64,000 bases of DNA from Ambrosia x helenae (taxonomy: Eukaryota; Streptophyta; Magnoliopsida; Asterales; Asteraceae): contig CM061231.1 of the NCBI GenBank assembly GCA_030844895.1, forward strand, positions 372,001 to 436,000, written 5' to 3'. Below, piece after piece: positions 35,556 to 46,709 of the stretch (position 1 is the stretch's first letter; every line of letters starts with the position of its first letter). The notes below the pieces were generated by a model. It was given only the letters and a program-made list of their open reading frames with translations. It ran no database searches and was not told the DNA's origin. A program made the position numbers and the translations under genes.

Positions 35556-36003
35556 GTTCTACTGATCCTGCATTTGTCATTGGTCATGTGAATATAACTA
35601 TTTAATCTATGACTGCGAAAATTACAGCAAGATAGCGTTACGAATAATTTTTTTTTAATATTATGTGAATATCTAAAAAAGAAAGCTAAATGTTGTGTAC
35701 ATGTTTTGATAAAAATTATTTTATTTAATTTTGTTTAGCACATCTATGATTATTGGATATGTTCGACGTGTGAGTTTCAATCTTAATTTGATGTTATTGT
35801 AGTTATGATTCCGTTGTTTTTAGAAGATGTGTAAAGTTTGAATCTATACTTGCTAATATATTTGGTTTATCATTCTTTAGTCAAATTAACTACCATAAAA
35901 AGTCACTATAGTTATGATAGTAAAATAAATTTTAAATTCTATTATCCATATAGGATTTATATATAAACATCACTTGAACTAAAAAAACTCAAAAAATATA
36001 TTA
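35556..36003. other. AT-rich NLR 3' flank
   Basis: No gene or clear element seen; a possible NLR 3' UTR lies at its start. Confidence 0.5.
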
Positions 36004-36038
<35 letters not shown>

Positions 36039-37523
36039 CAAAGCTAAAAATCCTACACGTCAAAGCTAAAAATCCTACACGTCATAAAATTATGCAATCT
36101 CTCATTTGAGAGATGTCACATATGATGTGATGTGGCAATTCTAGACCAATTAAAAAAAAAGAATAAATATGGTTTAACTTAATCTATTAAATACCTCATC
36201 TACTAAATGTAAATATTAAACTTTTATTGTTTTATCTCTCACTAGCTTTTATCCCAGGAGTGTCCCGGGGTTGAAAAATATAACCATTCTAATAATACTA
36301 ATCTAATAGTAATAATCATTACTCTTGTAATTAAATAAGTAAAAAAATAACCTTGCTATAAGGTGACACCATGTGTTGTAGTGTTGCGAGATTCTTTCTC
36401 CTAGCATCTCTTGATGAAGTACACCTATCCATCTTTAGAAGAGTAAAATTCCAATGATAGCATGGCGATTGGGCTGAATTTCAACATCGTAGATAAGAAC
36501 CTGGTTTAAAAGAAAAAAAACATGATTAATGAATAACCTGAACACTTTGTGTTTTTTTCCTGTATGAACAAAACCCCACAAAAAATAATCGTTTTTTTCT
36601 CCGTTTTTTATATAGCACTATGGTACTCGTTGGAAAGATAATAAAACGCTCGTTAATTTGGTGTAATTTTTTTTTATTTAAAAAATCTCGAATATAAAAA
36701 ATATTAACGTTTAAAAATTATGAGAGGAAACATAAGAGAGAAAAATTTAAATTTGTTTTTAAATTCTTTTTTTTTTTTCTAAAATAACTCAATTTAATTT
36801 TAGTAATTGAGAATTGAGAGATAGAGAGATAAATTTAGGGTTTTATGTTTATCTTTTTTTAATTAAAAAAAGGGAATAATTCAAAAACACTAAAATATTT
36901 CAATGATGATGCCACGTGGCAGTTTCATGGAGAGGTTGAAGGCACCATTGCACGCCACGTCAGCAATGTTCAATTCTTTTATATATATTTAATAGATGTT
37001 TTCTCCCATAACTTTTAAACGTTAATATCTTTTATATACGAGATTTTTTAAAGAAAAAAATTACACCAAATTAAAGAGCGTTTTATTATCTTTCCAACGA
37101 GTACCATAGTGCTATATAAAAAACGGAGAAAAAAAAACGACTATTTTTTTGTAACCCGACAGGTATTGTGTCAGGTTTGGGATTAGTTTAAAAAAAATTG
37201 TGGGTTTGGGTCGGGCCTGGGATTAGGTGATACCCGACCCAATTACCCGAAACCACATACCCAAATACCCGAACTATATACCCGATCATATACCCATGAA
37301 TTTTTTAACGCATCACATAACCCTTAGACTAATGCGTTCGATATTTCAATAAATAACTTTTTTTCCTTATTTAACATTATTTTTAGAATGATCGATTACA
37401 AATTTCCAAATTCATTTGACATTATATAATATTTTGTAATGGCACTAGATTTATACCCCGACGCAGAGATTCGTTTTTTTATATTTGAATATGATAACTT
37501 ATGGCAGAGATTTGTTTAAAATA

Positions 37524-37557
<34 letters not shown>

Positions 37558-37665
37558 GTAATAATAATAATATATTGGCAAGTCATTAATTATGTTGTCA
37601 TATTAAATATTTTATTATGTAATATTAGATATTTCAACCCGGGACGCTCCCGGGATAAAAACTAG
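36004..37665 (+). mobile_element. Helitron copy B
   Basis: Begins TCTATATATA after A (36003). Ends with hairpin CCCGGGACGCTCCCGGG, then ATAAAAACTAG, then T at 37666. It aligns with copy A (about 25640-26493) over its length except for a 755-bp insertion at 36242-36996. Without the insertion it is about 907 bp, against 869 for copy A. It contains GACCCGA-type repeats and an (AAT)n tract (37519-37571). No Rep/helicase, so non-autonomous. Confidence 0.85.
36242..36996 (-). mobile_element. Nested Helitron with an empty site elsewhere in the window
   Basis: Minus-strand element of 755 bp. It starts TCTATTAAATATATAT and ends with an imperfect CCCGGG/CCTGGG hairpin, ATAAAAG and CTAG. It lies exactly between A (36241) and T (36997), with no duplication. 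Copy A of the host Helitron has the uninterrupted site TCTCTCATGTTTT near 25814, which proves both borders. Non-coding. Confidence 0.92.
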
Positions 37666-37793
37666 TAATATTTATATACCATATATATGAACCTATTATC
37701 TTAATTCTTGGGTTTTATTTTATGTTGATAAAAATGCTACCGCTTTATAGTTGTGGTTATGAGTCTAAACGGGGCTATGAGATCAGTGGCGCA

Positions 37794-39237
37794 GGTTAGG
37801 GGGGGGCGACCGACCCTCGAATTTTCGCTCAGAAGTTCCAATTATATAGTGTTCGTATCAAATTTTTTAGGTATATACGATTTCGACCCCCCGTTCTTTT
37901 TTGAAAAAAAAAATAGGTATATACGGTTTCGACCCCTCGCTTTTTTCATTTAAAGTTCATTTAGCATATTCCATCTGTCCATCAAGAAGGTATCCATATG
38001 GACCACTTCAATTTTCATATTGAATTGAATAATAATTATATTTACAATTGTTTCGTAATTTTGTTGAGTGTTGTTACTACTTACTTGTCGTAAGTCTGAC
38101 ATTGGTTCAAACAATTAGAGGTGTTTTTTTTTTTTTAATATTTTGTATCAACTTATCATATGGTTTAAGAATTAGGGTTTGAAAATAATTATGATTTATG
38201 ACTTAATTTAATTTAATGTTTATGTTATTAGATTATATGATGGGAAAGAACAAAACCATAACATCTTTTTTTAAAAGAGCGAATGAGGAACAAGTAGAAG
38301 GAATAGATAATGAATATATAAGTAAACGTCAAAAAGCTTCAACAAACGAACCGATTAATGAACCAGTTAATGAAGCGGATCAAAACAATCAACAAGGGCA
38401 TGATATTCCTCAAAATCCACAAGCAAACATGAATGAAGTGGATGTTAGTAGTTTAGAAAGAGATCCCGCTAAACGACATGCAATGTGGAAATATCCGGTT
38501 AATATAAGGGAGAAAGTAAGACTAGCTTATATCTCCTTAGGAGTGTATCAAATAAAGCTTGAAGAGTATAAGCCTAGAGGTCCAAAGAATAGTCTTCGTA
38601 GATTTAAATATGCTTGGTTTGGTATGTTCCCTAATTGGTTAGAGTATTCTACAACCGAACACAAGGCTTATTGTTTTCTATGTTATTTGTATAATGAAGA
38701 TCCAAATGAACAACATGGTCATAGTGCATTTACTAGTGAAGGATTTGAAAATTGGAAAAAAGTTAATGATGGAAAATATTGTCCATTGTTGAGGCATTGT
38801 GGCTCTGAAAAACACAAAAAGGCTTTTCTATTATATAAGAACTTGTTGAACCAAGAAGCACACCTTGAAAATTTCATAGAAAAGCTAAGTGAAGAGCAAA
38901 TAAGGAAGAACCGTTTAAGATTATCCTAAAGATTTTACATAGCACGAGAGGAATCAATTAGGTTATCAATTGGAGACTTTTCAAGTTGAAAGGATGACTA
39001 ATGCCAAGCTAAGTGAGGTATCAACTCTTTCTGATCTTTGCAAAGCTCTTGTAGAAAGTCAAAAAAAAAACATGTACGAAGTGGTGGAACGAGTGTCTCG
39101 GCTAATCTTGACACTTCCAGTTTCGACTGCAACAACAGAGAGAGGATTTTCGGCAATGAAAATATTCAAGAATCGCCTTCGGAATAAGATGTCAGATGAG
39201 TATCTAGCAAATAGTATGGTGATTTACATAGAAAAAG
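37794..39237 (+). pseudogene. hAT transposase, central part deleted
   Basis: A terminus-like CAGTGGCGCAGG at 37794 starts the element. The N-terminal part (38216-38929) has a TTF/MYM-type zinc-finger region as in ZMYM1-like hAT proteins (FPNWLEYSTTEHKAYCFLC, then CPLLRHCGSEKHKKAF). About 40 bp after its stop, 38970-39237 encodes the C-terminal dimerisation domain (LPVSTATTERGFSAMKIFKNR, here VSTATTERGFSAMKIFKN). The catalytic core between them is missing, so it cannot transpose. The C-terminal part runs without a break into the coiled-coil frame of the neighbouring Tat element. Confidence 0.85.
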
Positions 39238-40863
39238 AAGCCAAGGCCGATGAGACCGCTCGGGAAGAGGCGATGAAGAAGGCGGCTGCCGAGGATGCCG
39301 CAAAGAAGGCTGAAGCAGAGCGGCTTCGCCTCGAGGAACAAGAGTTCCTTGTTGAGAAGGCTCGCCTTGCGAAGGAGCAGGCGGAGCGGGAGAAGGAAGC
39401 TGAGGCCAAAAAACGGGTCGATGATGCTTCGGGTCTGAGAATGACCACCCCGGCGGGAGGCGCCGGCGATGGTGACTTGGATGTACGTCGGGCGGGGAGT
39501 GCGCCGCCCGACGCGGAGGTAGGGAACCGGCTGGAGACTATGATGGCCCCAGCTGGGTTGGGGGTGACACAATTTGGCGCCCCCGCTGGGTGGTCCGGGA
39601 GAATACTTTATTCTCCAACTCCTTGGCCGCCGAGGAGTTTGTTGGTGGGGCAGTACCCCCTTATGAGTAGGCATACCAGGACAACCTGAGTCGTCCTGAT
39701 TTGAATGCCAACACGTGCGTCAATTATGCGAGTCAGCTGGCTAAGATGGACTCTCTGAGGCGGCGTGATGCCACCATGCAACGGGATCTGGCCCGCTTGA
39801 AGTCCGAGAAGGCCACCCTCGATGAAAAGGAGGCGGCTGTGAAGTCCAAAATTGATGAGTACCGCCGCCGTGCTCACAAGGTTGAAGATCAAGTGAAAAA
39901 ACTTCAAGTTGAGTCGGGGGCGGACAAGAAGCAGTGGACTGAGGCTTGCAACCGCACCAATGAGGAGAAGCGGCAGCTGAAGGATCGTATCCAACAGCTA
40001 AAGGAAACCAGCCGGGCGGACCTGACTGAGCTCGAGAAGAAGTGCTAGGCCCTTTCCGAGCGTACTGTCAAATTTGTGGCCATGTGCAAGGAGCTGGAAT
40101 CCAAAACTGCTGATCTGGACAAAGCCAACTCCCGCCTCAACGCTCTTGATGAAGAGCGGTTCAGCATGCTGGAGGCTAAGGAGATGTTCCAGCAAGAGAG
40201 GGATGCGGCGCACAAGGACCGCGAGGCCGCTGTGATGGAAGCTGAGGCGGATAAAGCCTTACTGGACGCCTCGGTGGTGGAGCAGGAACAGATGCGAGAA
40301 TCCCTCCGCAGGTTGATGACCAGCGGGATTGAGTGGGTAAGTCTCATCCTTGTACGCGTTCCTTCTCTTCTTTTTATTTTTTTTTTCAAAATATTGCTAA
40401 CTCTTTTCCTTGTTTGTGCAGATTTTCAAGCGGTTCTGGCAGGAGCCCAAACTTGGTGACCAGGTTGCCAACGTAGCCACTATCGCCAATGCCTATGGGT
40501 ATGGCGAAGGTTTTGAAGACGGCTTCCTCCATGCCCTGAATGAAGGTCGCATAATTGACGCGACGCATTATGGGAAGCCCCTGAAGGACGAGTATTTGGC
40601 GGAACTCGCCAAGTTTGATAAACTTGAGTTCCCCGTCCTTCAGGTTGTGGCGGACTGTAATCGTCACGTTGACCCCGCGGCCGCTCTTCGCTACTTCATA
40701 GAGAAGTCAGACAAGCTTGGGGAAGAAGTGAAGGAGCGGGCTGCGGAGGCCGAGCGGGCACGGCTAGAGGAAGAGAGGCGGAAGGCCTCCGGTGAGGGGT
40801 TCTCTGGATCGTTTCCAGAGAATGAGGAGCAGCTGGTAGACTTCAGTGGCTCGGATAGTTAGG
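39238..40863 (+). pseudogene. Antisense extra ORF of the Tat element, with intron
   Basis: Coiled-coil protein coded on the strand opposite to gag-pol, between pol and the lost 3' LTR; Tat-lineage Ty3 elements are known for such an antisense extra ORF. Ala/Glu/Lys-rich helices (AKADETAREEAMKK on) are followed by a Gly/Pro-rich linker, a second long coiled coil (about 39740-40335), a GT-AG intron at about 40336-40421 (GTAAGTCTC to TTTGTGCAG) and a globular C-terminal part (IFKRFWQEPKLGDQV to SGSDS). A frame change near 39600 and in-frame TAG codons near 39666 and 40046 show decay. The N-terminal domain is gone; hAT sequence replaces it. Confidence 0.75.
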
Positions 40864-41510
40864 ATTTTGTAATCTCCTTTTTTGTTCTTTGTAAATATCT
40901 CTTGGGTTTTTGATCCCCAATGTTAATGGAAAACTTTTGTTTGTTATAGCCTGTGTTGTCTCGCATTAACTCCTGTTGTACTTATTTAACCAAGTCGTCA
41001 CCCGGTGTATAATTAAGAATTAGCGCGTGTGTTTAGCTAGGTGGTCCGGCGTTTAAGTGTTAGTACTTTTGCCTTGAAGACCATTGCGTGACACAACTTG
41101 TACCTTGGGTTCGATAAGCGTACCAATGAGGCCTTGTCTTGAAGACTTGTATTCGCGCCGCGGGATAGCATGCGGCTCGTAAAGTCCGACTTGTCCTTTG
41201 AAAAAGTCTAGAAGACTTATGCCTAGCATAACGTTGCGGCGCAAATGTTTCAGTCCGACAAGTAAACTATGTCTTGAAGACTGCAACGCATTTGGTTGGG
41301 TGTGTATGCGAGTCCGGGATGCGCTAAGCATACCTTGAAGACTCGTTCACGTCCTAACCATAGCACGAGGCTGCTTTAGTCCGACATAGTTTGCAGCGTT
41401 GTCTCAAAGACCTAGGTGCGGAAAAAACAAGTAGAATGACAGGTATAGGAAACAAGCTTTCTTATTATTGATAAGTACCGCGGCATGTGTAGCCGGGTGT
41501 AGTAGTAGAA
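40864..41510. repeat. Tat spacer with CTTGAAGACT repeats
   Basis: Non-coding sequence between the antisense ORF and the pol end. From about 41070 to 41410 the motif CTTGAAGAC(T) recurs about five times, with AGTCCGAC between copies, giving imperfect units of 60-80 bp. Tandem repeats at this place are common in Tat/Ogre elements. Confidence 0.65.
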
Positions 41511-42310
41511 TTACAAATAGCATGGGCGTAATTGGGCCGCGTTCCAAGATCGCGGAACGGGCGTGCCATCTAATTTTTCTAGTGCGTATGCACCTTTGCC
41601 CAAAATTTCTTGGATCTTGTACGGCCCTTCCCAAGTTGGTGCTAGTTTCCCTGGATTCTCGGCATTGGAAGCTTCATTGTTGCGGAAGACGTAGTCACCA
41701 ATCTTGAATGCGCACTTTTTTACGCGTTTGTTGTAGTATCGCTCTAGTTGGGTTTTGTACTTGGCTTCTTTGATGGCAGCTAGATCTCGCCACTCATCAA
41801 GCAAGTCAAGGTTCTGGCGGAGTTCTTTGTCATTATTCCTCTGGTTGGCCATAAGGACTCTTGCGGAGGGGCAGCCAATTTCTGCTGGGATTACTGCCTC
41901 GGAACCATAAGTTAAGCTGAACGGTGTTTCACCGTTGCTTGTTTTGGTCAGGGTGCGGTAGGCCCATAGTACATGGGAAAGTTCGTCTACCCAGCCTGTG
42001 CGCCTGGTTCCTAGCCGCGCTTTGATGCCCTCCACTATGCTTCGGTTAGCTCTTTTGACTTGACCATTTCCTTGCGGGTGTGCAACTGATGTAAATGTTT
42101 GTTGAATGCCCAGTTGCGCTAACCATGATTGCAACATCTGGTCCGCAAACTGCGTGTCGTTGTCACTAACAAGTTGCATTGGTAAGCCGAATCTGCAAAT
42201 GATGAACTCCCAGATGAATTTCTTTACGTGTGTGCATTCCTGGCTAATAATACCCTGCGTTCATGAGCTTAGCAACCACCATTCTTGGCCCCGCGTGTAG
42301 TCCGCATGTT
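41511..42310 (-). pseudogene. Tat integrase, deleted and mutated
   Basis: The C-terminal part 41511-42179 is open: LVSDNDTQFAD carries the second catalytic Asp, then AHPQGNGQVKRANRS and WEGPYKIQEIL. Where the third catalytic residue (Glu after GQV) is expected, the sequence has Lys. Upstream, about 42190-42310 reads a zinc-finger end (GYYWPGMHT, with a TAG within it in one position) joined directly to HVKKFIWEFIICRFG. This drops the Cys pair and the first catalytic Asp. The enzyme would be inactive for both reasons. Confidence 0.82.
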
Positions 42311-42779
42311 CCCTCATGGATGTCTTTGATAAGGAACGACGCGTCTGCGGAGTCTACACATCAGAGGAGTGGTCCCAAGTAAGATCGGTGGTAAAGTATG
42401 CCGTCCATGAGTTGGTAATGTAGGGCCTTGTGTTGTATTTTCCGGGCCTCTAACTCGTCCCTTGCATCGTAGATCCCGTTTATGTGTCGAGAGACAAACA
42501 ATGAGTCCACGTGTGCCTCCACGTGCCTGGCCCCCATTTTTCCGCAATATGGAGGCCTGCCAACAACGCTTCGTACTCCGCCACATTGTTCGTGCTTTTA
42601 AAGTCGAGGCGGATGGCGTATGTGAACTCATGTTTATCTGAGCTGATAAGGCGGAGGCCTGCGCTAGAACCATCATCGTTAGAGGCCCCATCTGTGAAGA
42701 GGGACCATTTTTGCGATGGGTTTTGAGTTGGCGCGGGGGATTGTTTGGCTTTGCACTCTTCAACCTTGTCGGCTCGTAT
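42311..42779 (-). pseudogene. Second (archaeal-type) RNase H of the Tat element
   Basis: On the minus strand the frame reads GLRLISSDKHEFTYAIRLDF, then STNNVAEYEALLAGLHIAEK, the conserved core of the extra RNase H typical of Tat elements. It is followed by linker sequence with LHYQLMDGILYHR. The best open frame over the region is a shifted one, so this domain is out of frame with the RT above it. Confidence 0.7.
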
Positions 42780-44192
42780 TTATGTGGCGAAATCAGCAAG
42801 GACTTGCCCTTTGATTGCGGGTCGGGGCTTATAATATATGGTGTGTTCTCCAAGCTCAATGGCCCATTTTGCCAGACGACCCGAAAGTTCTGGCTTGCGC
42901 AAGACATCGCTGATTTTGTAGTCTGTGAGGACGTTGATCGGGTGTCCTTGGAAATACCTACGCAGTCTTCGAGATGCGTGTATAAGAGCAAGAACCAACT
43001 TTTCCATGATGGTATACCTTGTCTCCGCGTCAAGTAGGGTGCGGCTAATGTAGTAGATTGGCGTTCGCACCCTTTTGCGATCTACCATGAGGACCGCACC
43101 TACCGCTCGTTCTGTGACCGAGAGGTAAAGTGTGAGCGGCTCCTTGGGTAGGGGCGCCGTTAAGGTCGAGAGATTCATAAGACATTGTTTCATTGCTTGG
43201 AAAGCTGTTTCCGCCTCCGCTGTCCAGCGGAAGTTGCTCTTTTTTAAGCAATTCTTCAAAGTATCCACGAATGGGAATGACTTTGAGGCATAGTTGGATA
43301 AGAATCGGTTGAGGGCCACCAGGCGACCCATCAACGTGTGGACTTCCTTGATTGAAGCGGGGGAGGGTATTCTTTCAATTGCTTGGACTTTCTCGGGGTT
43401 TGCATGAAATCCGTCTCGAGTAACGATGACGCCCAAGAATTTGCCCTCCTCCATTCCGAAGGAACACTTACTGGGGTTTAGCTTCATGCGCACCTTGCGC
43501 AGTTGATTGAAGGTCTGTTGGATGTCCCTCAGCATGTCCCCCTCTTACTTGATTTTTATGACGAGGTCATCGACGTATACCTCTACGCGCACGCCGATTT
43601 AATCGACAAAGGCGGTGTCCATGAGGCATTGGTACGTGGCGCCAACATTCTTCAATCCGAATGGCATTTTTGTATAGCAAAACGTACCCATATCAGTGCG
43701 AAACACAGTTTTATCCTCGTCCTCCTTTGCCATCTGTATTTGGTGATACCCCTTATACGCATCAAGTAAACATTTGAAGCGGTAAGGGGCCAGGGAATCC
43801 ACCTTTAGATCAATTTCTGGCAACGGGTAACAATCATTGGGGCACGCCTTGTTGAGGTCTTTGTAATCAATGCACATGCGCCAGCTTCCATTGTCTTTCT
43901 CGACAATGACCGGGTTTACGAGCCTAGATTGGTACCAGATGGGTCGTAGGATGCCTGCATTGAGCAGCTCGGTGACTTGTTCGTTCATGGCCTTTGTTTT
44001 CTCCGGCCCCATGCTCCTTTTCTTTTGAACCACTGGCTCGACTGATCGATATACGTTAAGCTTGTGTTCCGCTATTTCTCGCGGAACACCCACCATGTCC
44101 GCTGGTTGCCACGTGAACACGTCCATGTTGTGGATCAATAACTTCTTTAGATGGTTGCGAATGGAGTCGGAGATTGCATGGCCTATGACCAC
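42780..44192 (-). pseudogene. Tat reverse transcriptase and RNase H
   Basis: Reads as one frame broken only by two stops. The N-terminal RT (43599-44192) has MGPEKTKAMNEQV, WRMCIDYKDLNKACP and KMPFGLKNVGATYQ. Across 43536-43598 the catalytic YVDD (VEVYVDDLVIK) is intact but flanked by two TAA codons that look like former CAA. The C-terminal part (42780-43535) has KCSFGMEEGKFLGVIV, then RNase H with LYLSVTERAVGAVL and VLTDYKIS. The catalytic motifs are kept, so decay is by nonsense mutation rather than loss. Confidence 0.88.
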
Positions 44193-44222
44193 CGTTTGCT
44201 CTGGAAATTTAGGGTTAAGGAC

Positions 44223-44642
44223 TCATTTTTCCGGCTTTGTGCGGGCATCTGTTTTGACCATCTTTGGTGGCTTGGCCGCTTCCGCCGAATGGCAATCTTC
44301 GTTGCCCTGGATGATTGCAACGCCGGTCTTGGCTGGGAAGCCCACCATTGCATGGGCAGTGGAGGCATTTGCGTTGAAGCGCACGATGCCTTCGCACCCC
44401 AACAAGATTTCGTGGTTGGAGTTGGCTGGCAGGACCATAAAGTCGCAAATTTCGGTGTGTTCATGTGTGCCGTCAGACATCGTTACCGGCATAGAAATCA
44501 TGCCGCGGGGCAGGATTATTTCGTGGATGAAACCGGAGATTGGTTCGTTGAACGGTATGAGCTTTGCCTTGTCCTCATCATCCAGCTGTTGAAAGCACTG
44601 GTCGTACATGATATCAGTGCTGCTACCGCCGTCCATGAACAT
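44223..44642 (-). pseudogene. Tat aspartic protease region
   Basis: MDGGSSTDIMYDQCFQQL carries the catalytic Asp in a DGGS context rather than DTGS, which is usual for this lineage. It is followed by HEILLGCEGIVRFNA. It leads into RT but is not in one frame with it. Upstream it is cut off from gag by the Cassandra LTR. Confidence 0.75.
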
Positions 44643-44732
44643 GTACCTTGTCCGGTAATGACCGAAGACGACTGTGATGACTAGAGGGGCGGTGCAAGAC
44701 GCTCTGCCGCGGACTTTGGGTAGGAGGACCTC

Positions 44733-45015
44733 TGTGACACCCTAGGAAAAATCCCACATCGGCCGTGGCCAGGAGAGATCCTTGGTTCATATGTAATCCA
44801 ATGCCTCTTAAATCACCAACGCGTTTTGGGGCTTAATGTTAGTGGATGAGAGGTCAACTCCACAATTAAGCGTGCTCAGGTGGGAGAAATTCCAGGATGG
44901 GTGACCTCCTGGGAAGTCTCCACTAGGCAACCAAAAGCAAATCCGTAAGCTTTGGATGTGCAACCCATCAGGGCAAAGCGGAAAATATTGGTGGTGAGAG
45001 GGGCCGGATGTTACA
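44733..45015 (+). mobile_element. Cassandra solo LTR (carries 5S rRNA-like sequence)
   Basis: 283 bp, beginning TGTGACACCC and ending GGATGTTACA, with exact 5-bp duplications ACCTC at 44728-44732 and 45016-45020. It contains a 5S-rRNA-like stretch. Short LTRs carrying 5S-derived promoters define Cassandra TRIM elements in plants. Here a single LTR remains, inserted between the gag and protease parts of the dead Tat element on the opposite strand. It carries no protein code. Confidence 0.9.
44861..44920 (+). promoter_or_regulatory. 5S rRNA-like internal Pol III promoter in Cassandra
   Basis: The three internal control elements are recognisable: box A (TTAAGCGTGCTCAGG), intermediate element (AGGATGGG) and box C (TGACCTCCTGGGAAGTC). 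The order and spacing match plant 5S rRNA, but the sequence outside them does not, so this is the Cassandra promoter and not a 5S gene. Confidence 0.85.
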
Positions 45016-46704
45016 ACCTCCGCCTCCTTCCAAGAGTCGTCAATCATTGGTGGTCGGGCTCGTTTTCCGTGCTGGGCTCTCTTTCCCGGCCTTGTCATGT
45101 TGCATTGGTGGCGCGGGATGATAGTGGTGGTGTATGTATTTAGGTCACGGATTTTTTTCCGTGATCATCCGCCTGTGTGTCATCGCCAGCTTGCCCCTTG
45201 GCGGCACGATGGACATTTTTAATCAAGTGACCGAGCTGACTAGATTTCAGTGTGGTCTCGGTTTCCATCTTTAGGCTGTAACAGTTGTCTGTGAGGTGAC
45301 CAAAGTCATTGTGGTACTCACAAAACTTGGATGTGTCCAAGTTTCTTCTTCTCCCAAGGGGTTTAGGCTCCTTGAGAGTTATTTTCTCCGTCTTCAGAAC
45401 TTGTGACAGGCTCTTAACTAGCGGGGTCCAATCGTGGTTTTTCATGGAGTGACCACGTTGTTCCCTTGATTGTTTGTCGCTAATGATGTGGCGGGCGTCG
45501 TTGGCGGGGGAATACTTTCCCTCGTCTGTTGAACCGGACTTGCCCTTGTTTTTATTATTATTATTATTATTGTGGTGGTGTTGGTGTTGCTGCTGGAAGC
45601 CGTGCATCTGATTGAAGGACTTTTCAGATGAGGCGTATATTTTGGCAGAGTGGATGACTTCATCCCAGGACTCTGGAATGCCGTCTTTGCCTGTAAGGCA
45701 CTTCATGAGTTCCGGGCTGCGTACATTGTGAATGAATGAAGCGCGAGTAAGTTCTTCCTCGCAGCCTATCTGAAGGACTTCTTTGTTGAAACGAACAATG
45801 AAGTCCTTGATAGACTCATGGTCATATCAGTGGCACAAGAGCACGTGCGCCTTGTCTCGCTTGTGTTTTCTGAGATGCGAGAAATGGTTGCCGAACTTAT
45901 CGGTAAGGTCGTCAAAGTCCACAATGCTCCCCACGGGGAGATTGTAGAACCAGACTCTTGCCGCACTAGTCAGCGTTTGGGCAAAGAGATGGCACCAAAC
46001 CTGGACTGGCCAGTTAACTAGACTTCCCGCACATTCAAAGTCATGAATGTGGTCATCTGGGTCACACATGCGATCGTACTTGCCGATGCTGCTGGGAAGT
46101 TTGGCCTTTCTGGGGATTTCTGCCGTCACTATGCGAGCGACAAACATTGATTTTTCGACAAAAGATTTTGGTCGGAAGGGCTTGATCAAGTCGTCGTCCA
46201 CATCCTTGCGGTGTGGACGGCGAGTTCGTGCCTTCCCGTTGTGGTCAGGGTCCGTGCTAGATGATTCGTAACCGTCCGACTCGTCGTGTAAATTGACGTA
46301 GCCCCGAGCTCCATCGTTTCCGCCGAGCTCCCCGCTACGACCACCACGACGACTAGTAGTTTCTTTGCTCTTATGGCTCCTTTTTGGTGAGGAACCATAA
46401 GTGAGGGTCTTGCCCTTTTTTTTGCTTGTTTTATGAGCATCCACTGGTAGATAGCGGCGGTCTTTGAGTTTTGGCGGAGGAGCCATTGTTTAGGGTCCTC
46501 AGAGTCGTCACCTCTATCTTCGTCAGTTTCCACGTCACACACCTCGAAGACTGGCTTCTGGATGCGTGAGGTGGACTGTTTGACGACAGTGGCCAGGGTA
46601 CCATCGTTTCCAGTGAGCTGGGTGTCGACGTCACCGGTCTGGTTTATGACAGTTGTGTTGGGGTTGGGTTCAGCCATGGGTAGGTTAAAAGATGAAGAGA
46701 ACAA
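45016..46704 (-). pseudogene. Tat gag, frameshifted
   Basis: Starts MAEPNPNTTVINQ (46677) or at a Met nine codons earlier. The acidic N-terminal part ends near 46470 in one frame and continues in another as LKDRRYLPVDAHK and a Lys/Ser/Arg-rich region. A capsid-like core follows (CDPDDHIHDFECA, TLTSAARVWFYNLPVGSI, FSHLRKHKRDKAH). A break near 45800 leads to the C-terminal part 45140-45706 with an Asn/His-rich tract (an (AAT)n-type microsatellite) and the zinc-knuckle-like CEYHNDFGHLTDNC. Two frame breaks make it non-functional. Confidence 0.85.
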
Positions 46705-46709
46705 ATTGT

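Noticed and set aside
38216..39689. An intact domesticated hAT transposase gene
   Set aside because: The catalytic core between the zinc-finger and dimerisation parts is missing and a stop separates the two pieces.
42314..43033. A 239-codon minus-strand frame in the Tat pol
   Set aside because: Its residues match no domain. The second RNase H core is read in a different frame over the same bases.
44062..44684. Two plus-strand frames of about 176 codons
   Set aside because: They are antisense shadows of the Tat protease and RT.
44861..44920. A 5S rRNA gene
   Set aside because: Only the internal promoter part resembles 5S. The ends do not, and it lies inside an LTR with target duplications.
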